64,000 nucleotides of DNA from positions 1-64,000 of the forward strand of contig CAKZKT010000055.1 in the NCBI GenBank assembly GCA_937124585.1, in the 5' to 3' direction. Made by a program: the position numbers and the translations under genes. A model generated the notes under the pieces. The model had not been told where the DNA came from and ran no database searches. It worked only from the letters and a program-made list of their open reading frames with translations. This DNA comes from an uncultured Anaerolineae bacterium (GTDB taxonomy: Bacteria; Chloroflexota; Anaerolineae; CG2-30-64-16). This document shows, piece after piece, positions 17,043-26,325 of this stretch (positions are counted from its first letter, which is position 1; the number at the start of each line of letters is the position of its first letter).

Positions 17043-18087
17043 TTGGGGTCTGCGCATCGCAGGCATCGGGGCGGCGTTGCTCCTGGTCACACTGATCCTG
17101 GCCGCGCTCGGCACCTCGCCGGCGCAGGCTTTCCGTCTGATCTGGGATGGCGCGGTGGGGTCGCCGGCCAAGTTCGCCTATGTGTTGACGGCCTGGGCGC
17201 CGGTGCTGTTGTGCGCGGCCGGGCTGCTGCTCACCTTCGCGGCCGGCCTGTGGAACATCGGCATCGAGGGGCAGGTCGTGATGGGTGCCATCTTCGTCAC
17301 CGGCATGTTGCGGCTGACGCAGGACGTGCTGCCGCCTGCTGCGGCCCTGTTTCTGGCGGCCCTGGCAGGCATTGTCGGCGGCGCGCTGTGGGCGGCGCTG
17401 GCGGGCGTGCTCCGGCTCTACGGCCAAGTGAACGAGATCTTCGGCGGCTTGGGCCTGAATTTCATCGCCGGCAGCCTGACGGTTTATCTGGTGTTGGGGC
17501 CGTGGAAGCGTGCCGGCATCGGCTCCACCAGCGGCACGCAGCCCTTCCCGCCCAAGCTGTGGCTGCCGCCCATCCTGCCGGGAATCAACGTTAGCCTGGT
17601 CGAGATCGTGGTGGGGCTGGCTGCCATCGTGCTGGTGTGCCTGGCCCTGCGCGGCACCTACTTTGGGCTGCGGTTGAAGGCCATCGGCAAAAACCTGCGC
17701 TCGGCGTTCCTGTTGGGCGTCCCCACCGAACGGCACATGCTGGCCGCGTTCGCGTTGTGTGGCGCGCTGGCCGGGCTGGCCGGCTGGGTTCTGGTGGTGG
17801 GCACCAGCTCTCGCCACCAGCTCTTCCCGCTCATCTCCGGCGGCTACGGATTTTTGGGTATTCTGGTGGTGCTGCTGGCCAATCTTAACGCGCTCTGGAG
17901 CATCCCGATCTCGCTCTTCTTCGCTGCCATCAGCATGGGCAGCCTGCAGCTAGCGCTCCAGGCCCAGCTCGACTCCTCGCTCGGCGGCGTGATCCAGGGG
18001 TTGCTGGTGCTGGCAGTGCTGATCGTGGGCGGCATTCGCTCCCGGCTGGCTGCAGCCAGCTCCGAGCGGACCGCAAGGAGCCGGTGA
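17026..18087 (+). CDS. BMP-type ABC transporter permease, first subunit
   Basis: This polytopic membrane protein of about 353 residues belongs to the BPD_transp_2 family. The conserved GLWNIGIEGQVVMGA (near residue 75) is the family hallmark. The cytoplasmic coupling region (RLKAIGKNLRSAFLLGVP) precedes the last helices. Start ATG 17026 is supported by GGGGGAGG nine bases upstream and overlaps the ATPase 3' end, which indicates translational coupling. It forms a heterodimer with the product of the next gene. Confidence 0.87.
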   Translation: MSRAADWGLRIAGIGAALLLVTLILAALGTSPAQAFRLIWDGAVGSPAKFAYVLTAWAPVLLCAAGLLLTFAAGLWNIGIEGQVVMGAIFVTGMLRLTQDVLPPAAALFLAALAGIVGGALWAALAGVLRLYGQVNEIFGGLGLNFIAGSLTVYLVLGPWKRAGIGSTSGTQPFPPKLWLPPILPGINVSLVEIVVGLAAIVLVCLALRGTYFGLRLKAIGKNLRSAFLLGVPTERHMLAAFALCGALAGLAGWVLVVGTSSRHQLFPLISGGYGFLGILVVLLANLNALWSIPISLFFAAISMGSLQLALQAQLDSSLGGVIQGLLVLAVLIVGGIRSRLAAASSERTARSR

Positions 18088-18088
18088 G

Positions 18089-19075
18089 ATGGACATCGTC
18101 ACCTTTGCTGCCGTTGTGCTGGCCGCGTCGCCGCCCATCATCTTCGCAGTGATCGGAGAGACGATCACGGAGAAGGCCGGCGTCATCAACCTGTCGCTGG
18201 ACGGCTCCATCCTGCTGACTGCCATGACCGCGTTCGTGGTCGCGCTGACGACCAACAATCTGATCCTGGGCTGCCTGGCAGGCATGGCTGTGGGCGCGGC
18301 GATCGCCCTGATCATTGCCTTTGCCAGCCTGACGCTGAAGCAGCCGCAGGTGGCGACCGGCTTCGTGCTCACCCTGCTCTGTCGCGATCTGGCCTACGTG
18401 CTGGGCAACCCCTACTCGCGCGTGCCTGGACCCCAGGTGCCGCACACCCCGATCCCCGGCCTGATGAACCTGCCGGTGATCGGCCCGATCCTCTTCGATC
18501 AAAACCCGGTCGTCTATCTGAGTCTGGTTCTCATCGTCCTGACATGGGCCTACATGTACAAGACGCAGCCGGGCCTGAAGCTGCAGGGCCTGGGCGAAAA
18601 ACCCGCAGCCACCTACGTGCGTGGGGTAAATGTCAATCGGATGCGCTACGTGTACACGGCGGTCGGGGGTGCGCTGGTGGGGCTTGGCGGCGCAGCCTTC
18701 TCGCTGCTGGTGAAGCCGGGCTGGGCGCGGCCCTACGGCATCGAGGGCACCGGCTGGATCGCGCTGGCCATCGTGATCTTCGGCGGCTGGCGGCCGCTGC
18801 GCGCGGCGGCCGGCGCCTACTTCTTCGTCCTTTTGCAGATGCTGGCCAACACGTTGCAGAGTGCGCTGCCCTCTGTGCCCACCCAGGTCTTCCCGACTCT
18901 GCCCTTCCCGCTGATGATCCTGACTCTGGTGCTGGTGACGTTGGGCAACGCCGATTGGGTGAACCGCCTGCTCAACCGGTTGCCTGAAGGGGTGGCCCGC
19001 TGGCTGCGGCGCACGATCAAGGCGCTTCAGACTTCGCCTCCGGCCGCGTTGGGCACAGTATGGGAAAAGCAATAG
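18089..19075 (+). CDS. BMP-type ABC transporter permease, second subunit
   Basis: A 328-residue membrane protein of the same permease family. The characteristic ETITEKAGVINLSLDG lies near residue 27, and the coupling loop LGEKPAATYVRGVNVNRMRY lies near residue 170. It begins one base after the stop of the first permease. The operon ends with a strong terminator about 20 bases downstream, so the transcription unit is binding protein, ATPase, permease, permease. Confidence 0.87.
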   Translation: MDIVTFAAVVLAASPPIIFAVIGETITEKAGVINLSLDGSILLTAMTAFVVALTTNNLILGCLAGMAVGAAIALIIAFASLTLKQPQVATGFVLTLLCRDLAYVLGNPYSRVPGPQVPHTPIPGLMNLPVIGPILFDQNPVVYLSLVLIVLTWAYMYKTQPGLKLQGLGEKPAATYVRGVNVNRMRYVYTAVGGALVGLGGAAFSLLVKPGWARPYGIEGTGWIALAIVIFGGWRPLRAAAGAYFFVLLQMLANTLQSALPSVPTQVFPTLPFPLMILTLVLVTLGNADWVNRLLNRLPEGVARWLRRTIKALQTSPPAALGTVWEKQ

Positions 19076-19093
19076 ACGTTACAATCCAAAAAG

Positions 19094-19144
19094 AAAAGCC
19101 CTGCGTATTTGATCCGACAACGTCGGCAGCGCAGGGCTTTTTTG
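19094..19144 (+). terminator. Intrinsic terminator of the BMP operon (bidirectional)
   Basis: AAAAGCCCTGCG pairs with CGCAGGGCTTTT, followed by further T residues. A-runs on the other side let it also serve the convergent minus-strand gene that ends at 19161. Confidence 0.88.
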
Positions 19145-19160
19145 TGACAGTTTGGTGCGC

Positions 19161-19893
19161 TCAATCGCCGTGATAGGCGAGGGTGATTCCCAGCTCAACA
19201 CAGCGTTCCCGAACTTCATCGCCGATGGCCAACGCGATCATGATGCCTTCGACTTTTTTGTCGGGATACAACGATTGCACAAAGGCGACCTTCTCGCTGA
19301 GGCGGTCAATATCCTCCCACTCGTAGTAGCTCTTGACCTCGAAGACCGAGATCTGGCCATCTTGGGCCAGGATATCAATCTCAAATCGTCGTTGTCCGGG
19401 CGGGCCGACCACGCCTTTTTCGTCCACCAACCTCTGGCGCAGCCGCAGTTGTTCCGGCTTGATATCGGGCCGACGCAGCGCAACGCGTAGCGCGCCGGCC
19501 ACCACGTTCTCCAGGTTGCGGCCCGAACGCACCTGGAACTTACCGACAATGCCTTCCACCCAGTCACGTATGTCCCGGATCTCCTGGCTCAAGCTATCAA
19601 ACCGTTGATCAACCTGCTCGAAGCGCTGATCCATCTGTTCGAAGCGCTGGTCTATTTGCTCGAACCGCTGATCTACCTGTTCGAAGCGCTCTTCGACTCG
19701 ATCCCGAAAGTACCTGAATTCGCCCCTGAACCCACGCATCTCCGCAAAAATCGCCGCGGTCTCTTCCTTCCTGGTGAAGACCCGCAGAAAGGCGCGAAAC
19801 GCCCGCTGCTCCAGATCCGGGATCGCGTTCGATCATCTCTGGTAGTTGGGTTTCCAGGATGTACAAAACCTCTTCATCTTTGAGCTTCAGCAT
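19161..19893 (-). pseudogene. Frameshifted PD-(D/E)XK nuclease-like protein with heptad repeats (DUF3782-like)
   Basis: Reading from ATG 19893 (MLKLKDEEVLYILETQLPEM) the frame is lost after MIERDP. Removing one base from the GGG at 19819-19821 restores a continuous product of about 243 residues (…DPDLEQRAF). The restored protein has a short N-terminal helical part, a coiled-coil of four and a half 7-residue repeats (RFEQxDQ), and a C-terminal nuclease-like core. In the core, FEIDILAQDG and ISVFEVKSYY give the D…ExK-type residues. The family is common in cyanobacteria and Chloroflexota and its role is unknown. The single-base insertion is either a real inactivation or a sequencing error. An internal start at 19739 would give a 192-residue product lacking the N-terminus. 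Confidence 0.72.
19605..19688 (-). repeat. Four tandem 21-bp coding repeats (coiled-coil heptads)
   Basis: Four consecutive 21-base units encode RFEQVDQ, RFEQIDQ, RFEQMDQ and RFEQVDQ, and a fifth diverged unit follows (RFDSLSQ). Length variation by slippage in steps of one heptad is likely. It is protein-coding, not a CRISPR array. Confidence 0.85.
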
Positions 19894-19997
19894 ATCGCAC
19901 CTGCTGCGCCTGTGATCTCGTGACGGCGTATTCAAGATAAATCATGGCACAAAACTCGCCCGACCGCAACATCGGAATGACTTTTACCCCTGCGGTT

Positions 19998-20828
19998 TTA
20001 TCCTCGGTCGGCTAATCGCTCGAGCAGGCGCTGTAACGCGATTCGTTCGTCCGGACAGAGATGCTTCAACGCAACCCCGTTGTGTTCCAGAATTGCTTGC
20101 CCGAGGCGGCTATTCGCCAGCGTGCGCAGATCTTCTTCCAGTGGATCGTCCAGCCGATGATCGCTGATGATGCGGCCGTCGGACATGCGCACGATGCGCT
20201 GGGTGGCTTGGGCTACACGGCGATCATGGGTGACGATCAGGATGGTCGTGCCTTGCGTTCGGTTCAGGCCGGCCAGCAGCGCCAGGATTTCCTCTCCGCT
20301 CTGGCTGTCCAGGCTGCCGGTCGGCTCATCGGCCAGAAGCAGCGCTGGGCTGTTGGCCAGAGCGCGCGCGACCGCCACGCGCTGGCGTTGTCCGCCCGAA
20401 AGCTGATTGGGCAGCGCCGCGTCGCGATCCGCCAGCCCGACCAGCGCCAGCAACTCTCGCGCGCGCATGCGGCGCTTGCTGGCCGACAGATGCCCTTGCA
20501 TCGGCACCTCGACGTTCTCCAGCGCAGTCAGGGTGGGAAGCAGATTGTGCAGCTGAAAAACGAAACCGACCGTCTTGGCCCGAAACGCGTCCACATTTTT
20601 CAGGCGCGCCAGGTTTTCTCCGGCCACCCACACTTCGCCGGAAGTGGGGCGGTCCAGCGCGCCGAGCAAATTGAGCAGCGTGCTCTTGCCGCAGCCGCTT
20701 GGTCCCATGACGGCCAGGAACTCTCCCGCTGCTACGGTCAGGTTCACGCCATCCAGCGCACGCACGGCGACCTCGCCGGCCCCGTAGATTTTGGTCAGGT
20801 TGACAGTGCGAATCAGTTCATCGGTCAT
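19998..20828 (-). CDS. MacB/LolD-type ABC transporter ATPase
   Basis: A 276-residue ATPase with Walker [10 protein letters not shown], the Q-loop in [20 protein letters not shown], signature [15 protein letters not shown], Walker [13 protein letters not shown], and switch His in VTHD. The [11 protein letters not shown] segment marks the MacB/LolD/FtsE group that works with FtsX-type permeases. It has a C-terminal extension of about 45 residues beyond the usual end ([20 protein letters not shown]…) whose role is unknown. It lies downstream of the permease and adaptor genes on the same strand. The complex should export or mechanically act on a substrate at the membrane; the substrate is unknown. 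Confidence 0.88.
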   Translation of the reverse strand: MTDELIRTVNLTKIYGAGEVAVRALDGVNLTVAAGEFLAVMGPSGCGKSTLLNLLGALDRPTSGEVWVAGENLARLKNVDAFRAKTVGFVFQLHNLLPTLTALENVEVPMQGHLSASKRRMRARELLALVGLADRDAALPNQLSGGQRQRVAVARALANSPALLLADEPTGSLDSQSGEEILALLAGLNRTQGTTILIVTHDRRVAQATQRIVRMSDGRIISDHRLDDPLEEDLRTLANSRLGQAILEHNGVALKHLCPDERIALQRLLERLADRG

Positions 20829-20886
20829 GGTGTTTGGCCCACAGCACGTCGTGCACGTTGTATATCCGGCCCATCTTGCTACCTGG

Positions 20887-22185
20887 CTACTTGCCTGTTT
20901 GGATATTTACAAACGCCGTCATGCCCCAGCGCAAGCTTGGATCGAGATCGGCCACCTCAACGATAACGGTGAAGTTCGTGCTGCCCTTCTCGGTGGTGCT
21001 CATCGGCGCAATGCGCGTGATCTTGCCCTGAAACATGCGACCGGGCAGGGCATCGAACGCCACTTCCACGGACATTCCGACTTCGAGCCGGGTCACGTCG
21101 GTTTCGCGCAGGTCGGTAGTTTCCACACGCAGTCGCGTTGTGTCGCCGAGCATGAGCACCGGCTGGCCGGGGATGGCCAGCTCGCCCGGCCGCACATAAA
21201 TGGCGCCGATCTGGCCTGCGAACGGCGCGATCACCTGCGTCTGCTGGAGTTGAGCTTGTGCCTGGGCCAATGCCGCCTGGGCCGCTGCGACGCGCGCATC
21301 CGCCACGGCTTTGTCTTCGGCCGTCGGCCCAGCCTTAAGACGGTCGAGCATCGCCTGGGCGCGCGCCACCTGTGCCTCGGCGGCTTTGACGGCGACTTCG
21401 GCCGGCGATACCTGGGCGCGCACAACTTGAGCCTGTGCTTTCGCCGCGTTGATCTGTGCCTGCGCCACGGCGAGCTGCTCGCGCGTGGCGCCTTGCGTCG
21501 CGACTTGATAGGCAGCTTTAGCGGCTTCGAATTCGGTCGTGGCCTGTTGCAGGGCAAGCGCTTCTGGCCGCAGCCCGATATGAGGATCGCCGCGCACCTG
21601 ATCATAGGCCCGCTGCGCCTGCTCCAGGGCCAGCCGCGCCAGGTCAATGCGTCGCTGTACTTCGAGTCGTTCGGCGGGCGAAGGGCGGCTCGCCAGTTCA
21701 TTGTATTGTGCCTGTGCAATCGCAACCTGGGCGTCTGCAGCCGTCACAGCTTCCTGCGCCTGTTTCAGGGCAGCTTGTGCCTGCGCCACGCCGGCCTGCG
21801 CCGCCGCGACATCTGCCTGCGCCTGAGCCAGCTCGGCGAGCGTCGCGCCGGCCAGCAGCCTGGCACGCGTCGCTTCGGCCTCGGCTACGGCCGCCTGTGC
21901 CACCGCCACCTGGCTCTGAAGGAGGCTGTTGTCCAGCTCAGCCAGCACGGTGCCGGCCTGGACGCTATCTCCTTCCGCGACATGCAATGTCCGCAACGTT
22001 CCGCTCACTGCGGGACTCAGCCCGGCCCAGCGCGCGGGCAGCAATTTGCCCGAGGCCCAGATCACATTTTCCTGCGCGGCCGGCAGCGTCGCCGGGCCCT
22101 TTTCCGTCCCGGTAGCCGGCCCACCCACGGCGCCGGTGCATCCGGCCAGGAGAACGACGAGAATGATGACAGGGATATGTTTCAT
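20887..22185 (-). CDS. MacA/HlyD-type adaptor lipoprotein
   Basis: This protein of about 432 residues has a lipoprotein signal peptide (IPVIILVVLLAGC) when started at ATG 22185; ATG 22200 adds five residues. It has a split biotinyl-lipoyl-like domain (LSPAVSGTLRTLHVAEGD … IAPFAGQIGAIYVRPGE). Between the halves is a long Ala/Gln-rich hairpin of coiled-coil helices (residues about 90-310), and beta-barrel segments follow. It is the periplasmic-adaptor-like partner of the ABC permease upstream. In a monoderm it would extend from the membrane into the cell wall. Confidence 0.85.
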   Translation of the reverse strand: MKHIPVIILVVLLAGCTGAVGGPATGTEKGPATLPAAQENVIWASGKLLPARWAGLSPAVSGTLRTLHVAEGDSVQAGTVLAELDNSLLQSQVAVAQAAVAEAEATRARLLAGATLAELAQAQADVAAAQAGVAQAQAALKQAQEAVTAADAQVAIAQAQYNELASRPSPAERLEVQRRIDLARLALEQAQRAYDQVRGDPHIGLRPEALALQQATTEFEAAKAAYQVATQGATREQLAVAQAQINAAKAQAQVVRAQVSPAEVAVKAAEAQVARAQAMLDRLKAGPTAEDKAVADARVAAAQAALAQAQAQLQQTQVIAPFAGQIGAIYVRPGELAIPGQPVLMLGDTTRLRVETTDLRETDVTRLEVGMSVEVAFDALPGRMFQGKITRIAPMSTTEKGSTNFTVIVEVADLDPSLRWGMTAFVNIQTGK

Positions 22186-22203
22186 GCCAGGATACTCCAT
22201 GTG

Positions 22204-22264
22204 GCGTCAGGCATCAGGCGTTAAACATGAGCGTCTGCGCGGGCGTGCTGATGACGCCTGACGC
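22204..22264. repeat. Intercistronic inverted repeat between permease and adaptor genes
   Basis: GCGTCAGGC near 22204-22212 is complementary to GCCTGACGC near 22256-22264, with additional complementary CAGGCG/CGCCTG segments. The layout resembles a REP-type element. It does not end in a T-tract. Confidence 0.45.
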
Positions 22265-22304
22265 TCAACGCCCGCTATTTTTCGCTCCACGCCTCATGCT
22301 TCCC

Positions 22305-24536
22305 TCACTCATACCGCAGCGCCTCCACCGGCTGCAGGCGACTGGCCCGCCAGGCCGGATAGAAGCTGGCGAGCAGCCCGACGACCAGGGCAATGCCGAT
22401 GGCGTTGGCAAAGGTCTGCGCGTCCCAGCTCACCGCGATTATGGCGTCGGCAAAGGGCAGCCTGCTCATTCCCCACACCGTAATCACGCCGAAGCACGAC
22501 CCAAACGCGCCGGCCACCAGGCAGAGCCAGAGGCTTTCCTGCACCACCTGGCCCAGGATGCGTCGTTTGGGCCAACCGAGTGCCCGCAGTGTGCCGATCT
22601 CGCGTGTCCGCTCATAAATGGACATCATCATGGTGTTGGCCACCACGATGCCGCCCACCAGCATTGCCAGCCCGCCGATCACCGCGATCATGGCATCGAG
22701 CTGCTTCTGGGAATCGGTGTCCTGCGCGAACTGACTGCTCAGGCTGACTTGAGCCTCCGGGAAGCGACGTTCCAACGCCGCACGCACTGCTTCGACCTGG
22801 TCCGGATCAATCACGTCCACGAAGATGAAGCTGAGCGAACGCGGCCGGTTCAGCAGGCGTTGCGCCTCTCGCAGCGCCATGATGCAGCCGCCATCCTCGT
22901 AGGCCACGCCGGTTTCGTAGAGGCCGACGATCCTGTAGCGGTTGTCGTACAGGGTCAGCGTGTCGCCGATGCCGACTTTGTAGTTTTTGGCGGCAGTTTT
23001 TCCGATCAGGATTTCGTTCGGCCGCGCGATCGAGCGTCCCTCCACCAATCGGTAGTGCGCCATGGCGCTGCTGTTCGGATCAATCCCGCCGATCAGAAAA
23101 AACGGCATATCGGCGCTCATCACGAATCCCATCAGAAACGGGCTGACCGACTTGACGCCCGGCATCGCCTGGATCTGAGCGACCATGCGCTCGTCGAGAG
23201 TGCTCAGGCTGAGGTCGGCCACTTTTTTCTGCATCAGAGTGATATTGCCCGGGCTGCCGCTGCCGGCCAGCAGGTTGAGCTGGCCCATGATCCCTTTGCT
23301 CATGCTGGCCAACATTACCAGCGTGGCCACGCCGATGCCGATGCCGGTTGCCGACAGGATGGTGCGTGTGCGCCGCCGCCACAGATTCCGCAGCGCCTGG
23401 CCGCCAAAGGTCAGCCGGAAGCGCCGAGCGCTGTCCGCGCTGCTGCCGCCTTCGTAGCGCAGCGACTCTACCGGCAGCAGGTTCGCCGCGCGCCAGGCCG
23501 GATACGCGCCGCCGATCATGCCCAGGAAGAAGGCAGTGAACAGTCCCTGGGCGAAGAGGCCGGCCGAATAGATCCCCTCCATGAACGCGCCAACTCCGGG
23601 CGCACTGGCCGCCAGTTCGGTCAGCCCCACACCGATCGCCACGCCAACGACGCCACCGATCAGGCTGAGCATCACCGCCTCGCCTAAAATCATCATGACG
23701 ATCTGACGGCGCCGCCAGCCGAGCGCGCGCAACGTGCCGATCTCGCGCGTGCGCTCCAGCACGCTCATCACCATGGCATTCATCATGCCCAGCCCGCCGA
23801 CGATGATCGCGACCGCGGCGATGCCCCAGGCATAGCCCTGCATCAGGCCGGCGTATTGCTCGGCCGCGTTGTACTCGCTGGCGATGTTGACCGACAGCGT
23901 CTTGTCCAGCGTCTCGATGCGCTGCTTGACCTGATTGATATCGCTCTTTTGCCGCACCGCCACCTGAAACAGGCTCACCTTGCGCGGCTTTTGCGCGATC
24001 TCCTGGCCGTCGGCAAGCGTCACCAGCCCGCCCGACTCCTCCATGCCCTGGCCCGTCTCATAGATGCCGACGATGCGGTAGGGCACGCCATAGAGGCGCA
24101 CGGTGTCGTCCACGGTTTTCTTCAACGATTCGGCCGCGCGGCGGCCAAGCGCGATCTGCTTCGGCCCGGTGACCGGTTTGCCCGCGACAATGCGATAGTG
24201 GGCGGCGGCAGCGCTGCCGGGCGGATAGCCGAAGATCAGGAAAAACGGCATCTCTTCGGTGGCGATCCAGGTGTAGATGCCCGGATCTACCGCCTCGACG
24301 CCCGGCACAGCCTGGATCCGCAGCGCCATCTCCTCATCCAGCGTGCTGAAAAGCGGATCGAGGGCATTGGCCTGGATCACCAGCAGGTCGTTGCTGAGCC
24401 CGACCACGGTGCCGTAGTTTCTGATCATTCCCTCGGCCATAGCACCGAGCGACACCACGGTGGCAACGCCGATGGCGATGCCCAGGATCGTCAGTAGGCT
24501 GCGCATGGGCCGACGCCACAGGTTTTTCAGGATCAT
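22305..24536 (-). CDS. Two-module MacB/FtsX-type ABC transporter permease
   Basis: This 743-residue membrane protein is built from two homologous halves. Each starts with an N-terminal helix after an arginine-rich stretch (KNLWRRPMRSLLTILGIAIG at residue 3; RNLWRRRTRTILSATGIGIG near residue 385). An extracytoplasmic MacB-type domain follows, then three FtsX-domain helices introduced by YERTREIGTLRALGW or the equivalent LERTREIGTLRALGW. A normal MacB permease has one such module and works as a dimer. This single chain therefore encodes the full dimer, with about eight helices. It stands upstream of its adaptor and ATPase. The duplication allows the halves to specialise. Confidence 0.85.
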   Translation of the reverse strand: MILKNLWRRPMRSLLTILGIAIGVATVVSLGAMAEGMIRNYGTVVGLSNDLLVIQANALDPLFSTLDEEMALRIQAVPGVEAVDPGIYTWIATEEMPFFLIFGYPPGSAAAAHYRIVAGKPVTGPKQIALGRRAAESLKKTVDDTVRLYGVPYRIVGIYETGQGMEESGGLVTLADGQEIAQKPRKVSLFQVAVRQKSDINQVKQRIETLDKTLSVNIASEYNAAEQYAGLMQGYAWGIAAVAIIVGGLGMMNAMVMSVLERTREIGTLRALGWRRRQIVMMILGEAVMLSLIGGVVGVAIGVGLTELAASAPGVGAFMEGIYSAGLFAQGLFTAFFLGMIGGAYPAWRAANLLPVESLRYEGGSSADSARRFRLTFGGQALRNLWRRRTRTILSATGIGIGVATLVMLASMSKGIMGQLNLLAGSGSPGNITLMQKKVADLSLSTLDERMVAQIQAMPGVKSVSPFLMGFVMSADMPFFLIGGIDPNSSAMAHYRLVEGRSIARPNEILIGKTAAKNYKVGIGDTLTLYDNRYRIVGLYETGVAYEDGGCIMALREAQRLLNRPRSLSFIFVDVIDPDQVEAVRAALERRFPEAQVSLSSQFAQDTDSQKQLDAMIAVIGGLAMLVGGIVVANTMMMSIYERTREIGTLRALGWPKRRILGQVVQESLWLCLVAGAFGSCFGVITVWGMSRLPFADAIIAVSWDAQTFANAIGIALVVGLLASFYPAWRASRLQPVEALRYE

Positions 24537-24563
24537 GGCATGAATCCAAGAAGGATCGTCGGG

Positions 24564-26213
24564 CTATTTGAGCATGGGAATTTTCACGCCCATCCGCTTC
24601 GCGGCGGCGATCGCCTCTGGATAGCCGGCATCCGCGTGGCGGGCGATGCCCAGGCCCGGATCCGTGGTCAGCACGCGTTCCAGCCGCCGGGCCGCGGCAG
24701 GCGTGCCGTCGGCCACGATCACCTGGCCGGCATGCTGGCTGAAGCCGATGCCCACGCCGCCGCCATGGTGGAAGCTGACCCAGCTGGCGCCGCCCACCGC
24801 GTTGATCAACGCGTTGAGGATCGGCCAGTCGGAAATGGCGTCGGAGCCGTCGAGCATTCCTTCGGTCTCGCGATTGGGGCTGGCGACCGAGCCGGAGTCA
24901 AGATGGTCGCGGCCGATGACGATGGGCGCTTTCAGACGGCCATCGGCCACAGCCTGGTTGAACGCCAGCCCCGCGCGAGCGCGTTCGCCGTATTTCAGCC
25001 AGCAGATGCGCGCGGGCAGGCCCTGCCAGGCCACTCTCTGTTCGGCCATCGTGATCCAGCGACGCAGATGGTCGTTTTCGGGGAAGAGGTCGAGAATGAT
25101 CCGGTCGGTGACGTAGATGTCCTCTGGGTCGCCGGAGAGGGCTACCCAGCGGAACGGGCCGGAGCCTTCGCAGAAGAGGGGACGGATGTAGGCCGGCACG
25201 AAGCCGGGATAATTGAATGCGTCGGTCACGCCGGCATCGAAGGCGCGCTGGCGTAGGTTATTGCCATAGTCAAACACCTCGGCGCCTGCGGCTTGAAACG
25301 CCAGCATCGCCCGCACATGGGCCGCCATGCTCGCCATCGCCCGCGCCTGATAGCCCTGTGGATCGCGCGCGCGCAGCACCGCGGCCTCGCTCAGGCTCAG
25401 GCCGGCCGGAATGTACCCCATCAGCGGATCGTGCGCGCTCGTCTGGTCGGTGACCACATCGGGCACAAAGCCGCGGCTGGCCAACTCCGGCAGGATCTCG
25501 GCCGCGTTGCCCAGCAGGCCGATGGATTTCGCCTCGCCCCGGGCCTTCGCCTCCTCGGCCCACGTCATCGCCTCTTCCAGATCATCGGTCGCGACGTCCA
25601 GATAGCGATGCGCCAGCCGGCGTTCGATGCGCCACCGATCCACCTCGACGGCCACGATCACGCCTTCGTTCATCGTGACGGCCAGCGGCTGTGCGCCGCC
25701 CATCTCGCCCAGGCCGGCTGTGAGCACCAGTTTGCCCTTCAGTGAGCCCCAGCCGCGTTGTCGGGCCAGCGAGCCGAACGTCTCGTATGTGCCCTGGAGA
25801 ATGCCCTGCGTGCCGATGTAGATCCAGGAGCCGGCGGTCATCTGGCCGAACATGATCAGCCCTTCCCGCTCCCAGCGGTCGAAGTTTTCCTGTGTGGCCC
25901 AATGCGGTACGATGTTCGAGTTGGCGATCAGCACGCGCGGCGCGTCTTCGTGCGTCCGGAAGATGGCCACCGGCTTGCCCGACTGGACGAGCAACGTCTC
26001 GTCCGGCTCCAGCTCGCGCAGCGAGGCGAGGATGGCATCAAAACATTCCCAATTGCGCGCTGCGCGCCCCCGGCCGCCGTAGACGATCAGGTGTTCCGGG
26101 TCGAACGCGACCTCCGGATCCAGATTGTTCTGGATCATGCGGTACGCGGCCTCAATGAGCCAGTTTTTGCAGGTCAGAGTTGTGCCACGCGGGGCACGGA
26201 TGAGGCGCGACAT
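24564..26213 (-). CDS. hutU: Urocanate hydratase
   Basis: A 549-residue enzyme converting urocanate to 4-imidazolone-5-propanoate (EC 4.2.1.49), the second step of histidine breakdown. Family hallmarks are [11 protein letters not shown], the NAD-binding [31 protein letters not shown], and the catalytic Cys in [13 protein letters not shown]. Also visible are [24 protein letters not shown] and [19 protein letters not shown]. The start ATG 26213 follows AAAGGAG. No histidine ammonia-lyase or imidazolonepropionase gene is in the window, so the rest of the pathway must be elsewhere. It is on the same strand as proA and proB upstream; both pathways converge on glutamate metabolism. Confidence 0.95.
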   Translation of the reverse strand: MSRLIRAPRGTTLTCKNWLIEAAYRMIQNNLDPEVAFDPEHLIVYGGRGRAARNWECFDAILASLRELEPDETLLVQSGKPVAIFRTHEDAPRVLIANSNIVPHWATQENFDRWEREGLIMFGQMTAGSWIYIGTQGILQGTYETFGSLARQRGWGSLKGKLVLTAGLGEMGGAQPLAVTMNEGVIVAVEVDRWRIERRLAHRYLDVATDDLEEAMTWAEEAKARGEAKSIGLLGNAAEILPELASRGFVPDVVTDQTSAHDPLMGYIPAGLSLSEAAVLRARDPQGYQARAMASMAAHVRAMLAFQAAGAEVFDYGNNLRQRAFDAGVTDAFNYPGFVPAYIRPLFCEGSGPFRWVALSGDPEDIYVTDRIILDLFPENDHLRRWITMAEQRVAWQGLPARICWLKYGERARAGLAFNQAVADGRLKAPIVIGRDHLDSGSVASPNRETEGMLDGSDAISDWPILNALINAVGGASWVSFHHGGGVGIGFSQHAGQVIVADGTPAAARRLERVLTTDPGLGIARHADAGYPEAIAAAKRMGVKIPMLK

Positions 26214-26325
26214 GGTTGTTGCTCCTTTGCAATCGTTCCACAGTCGGCTGAGATGGATCTCCGTTTACCTCGATCGCACGCGGCAATCACGCCGGAGTAG
26301 ATGGCCGGTACAAGGCCGCCCGGCG

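Noticed and set aside
19605..19700. Possible CRISPR or satellite repeat
   Set aside because: The 21-base units are contiguous and in frame, encoding coiled-coil heptads. There are no spacers.
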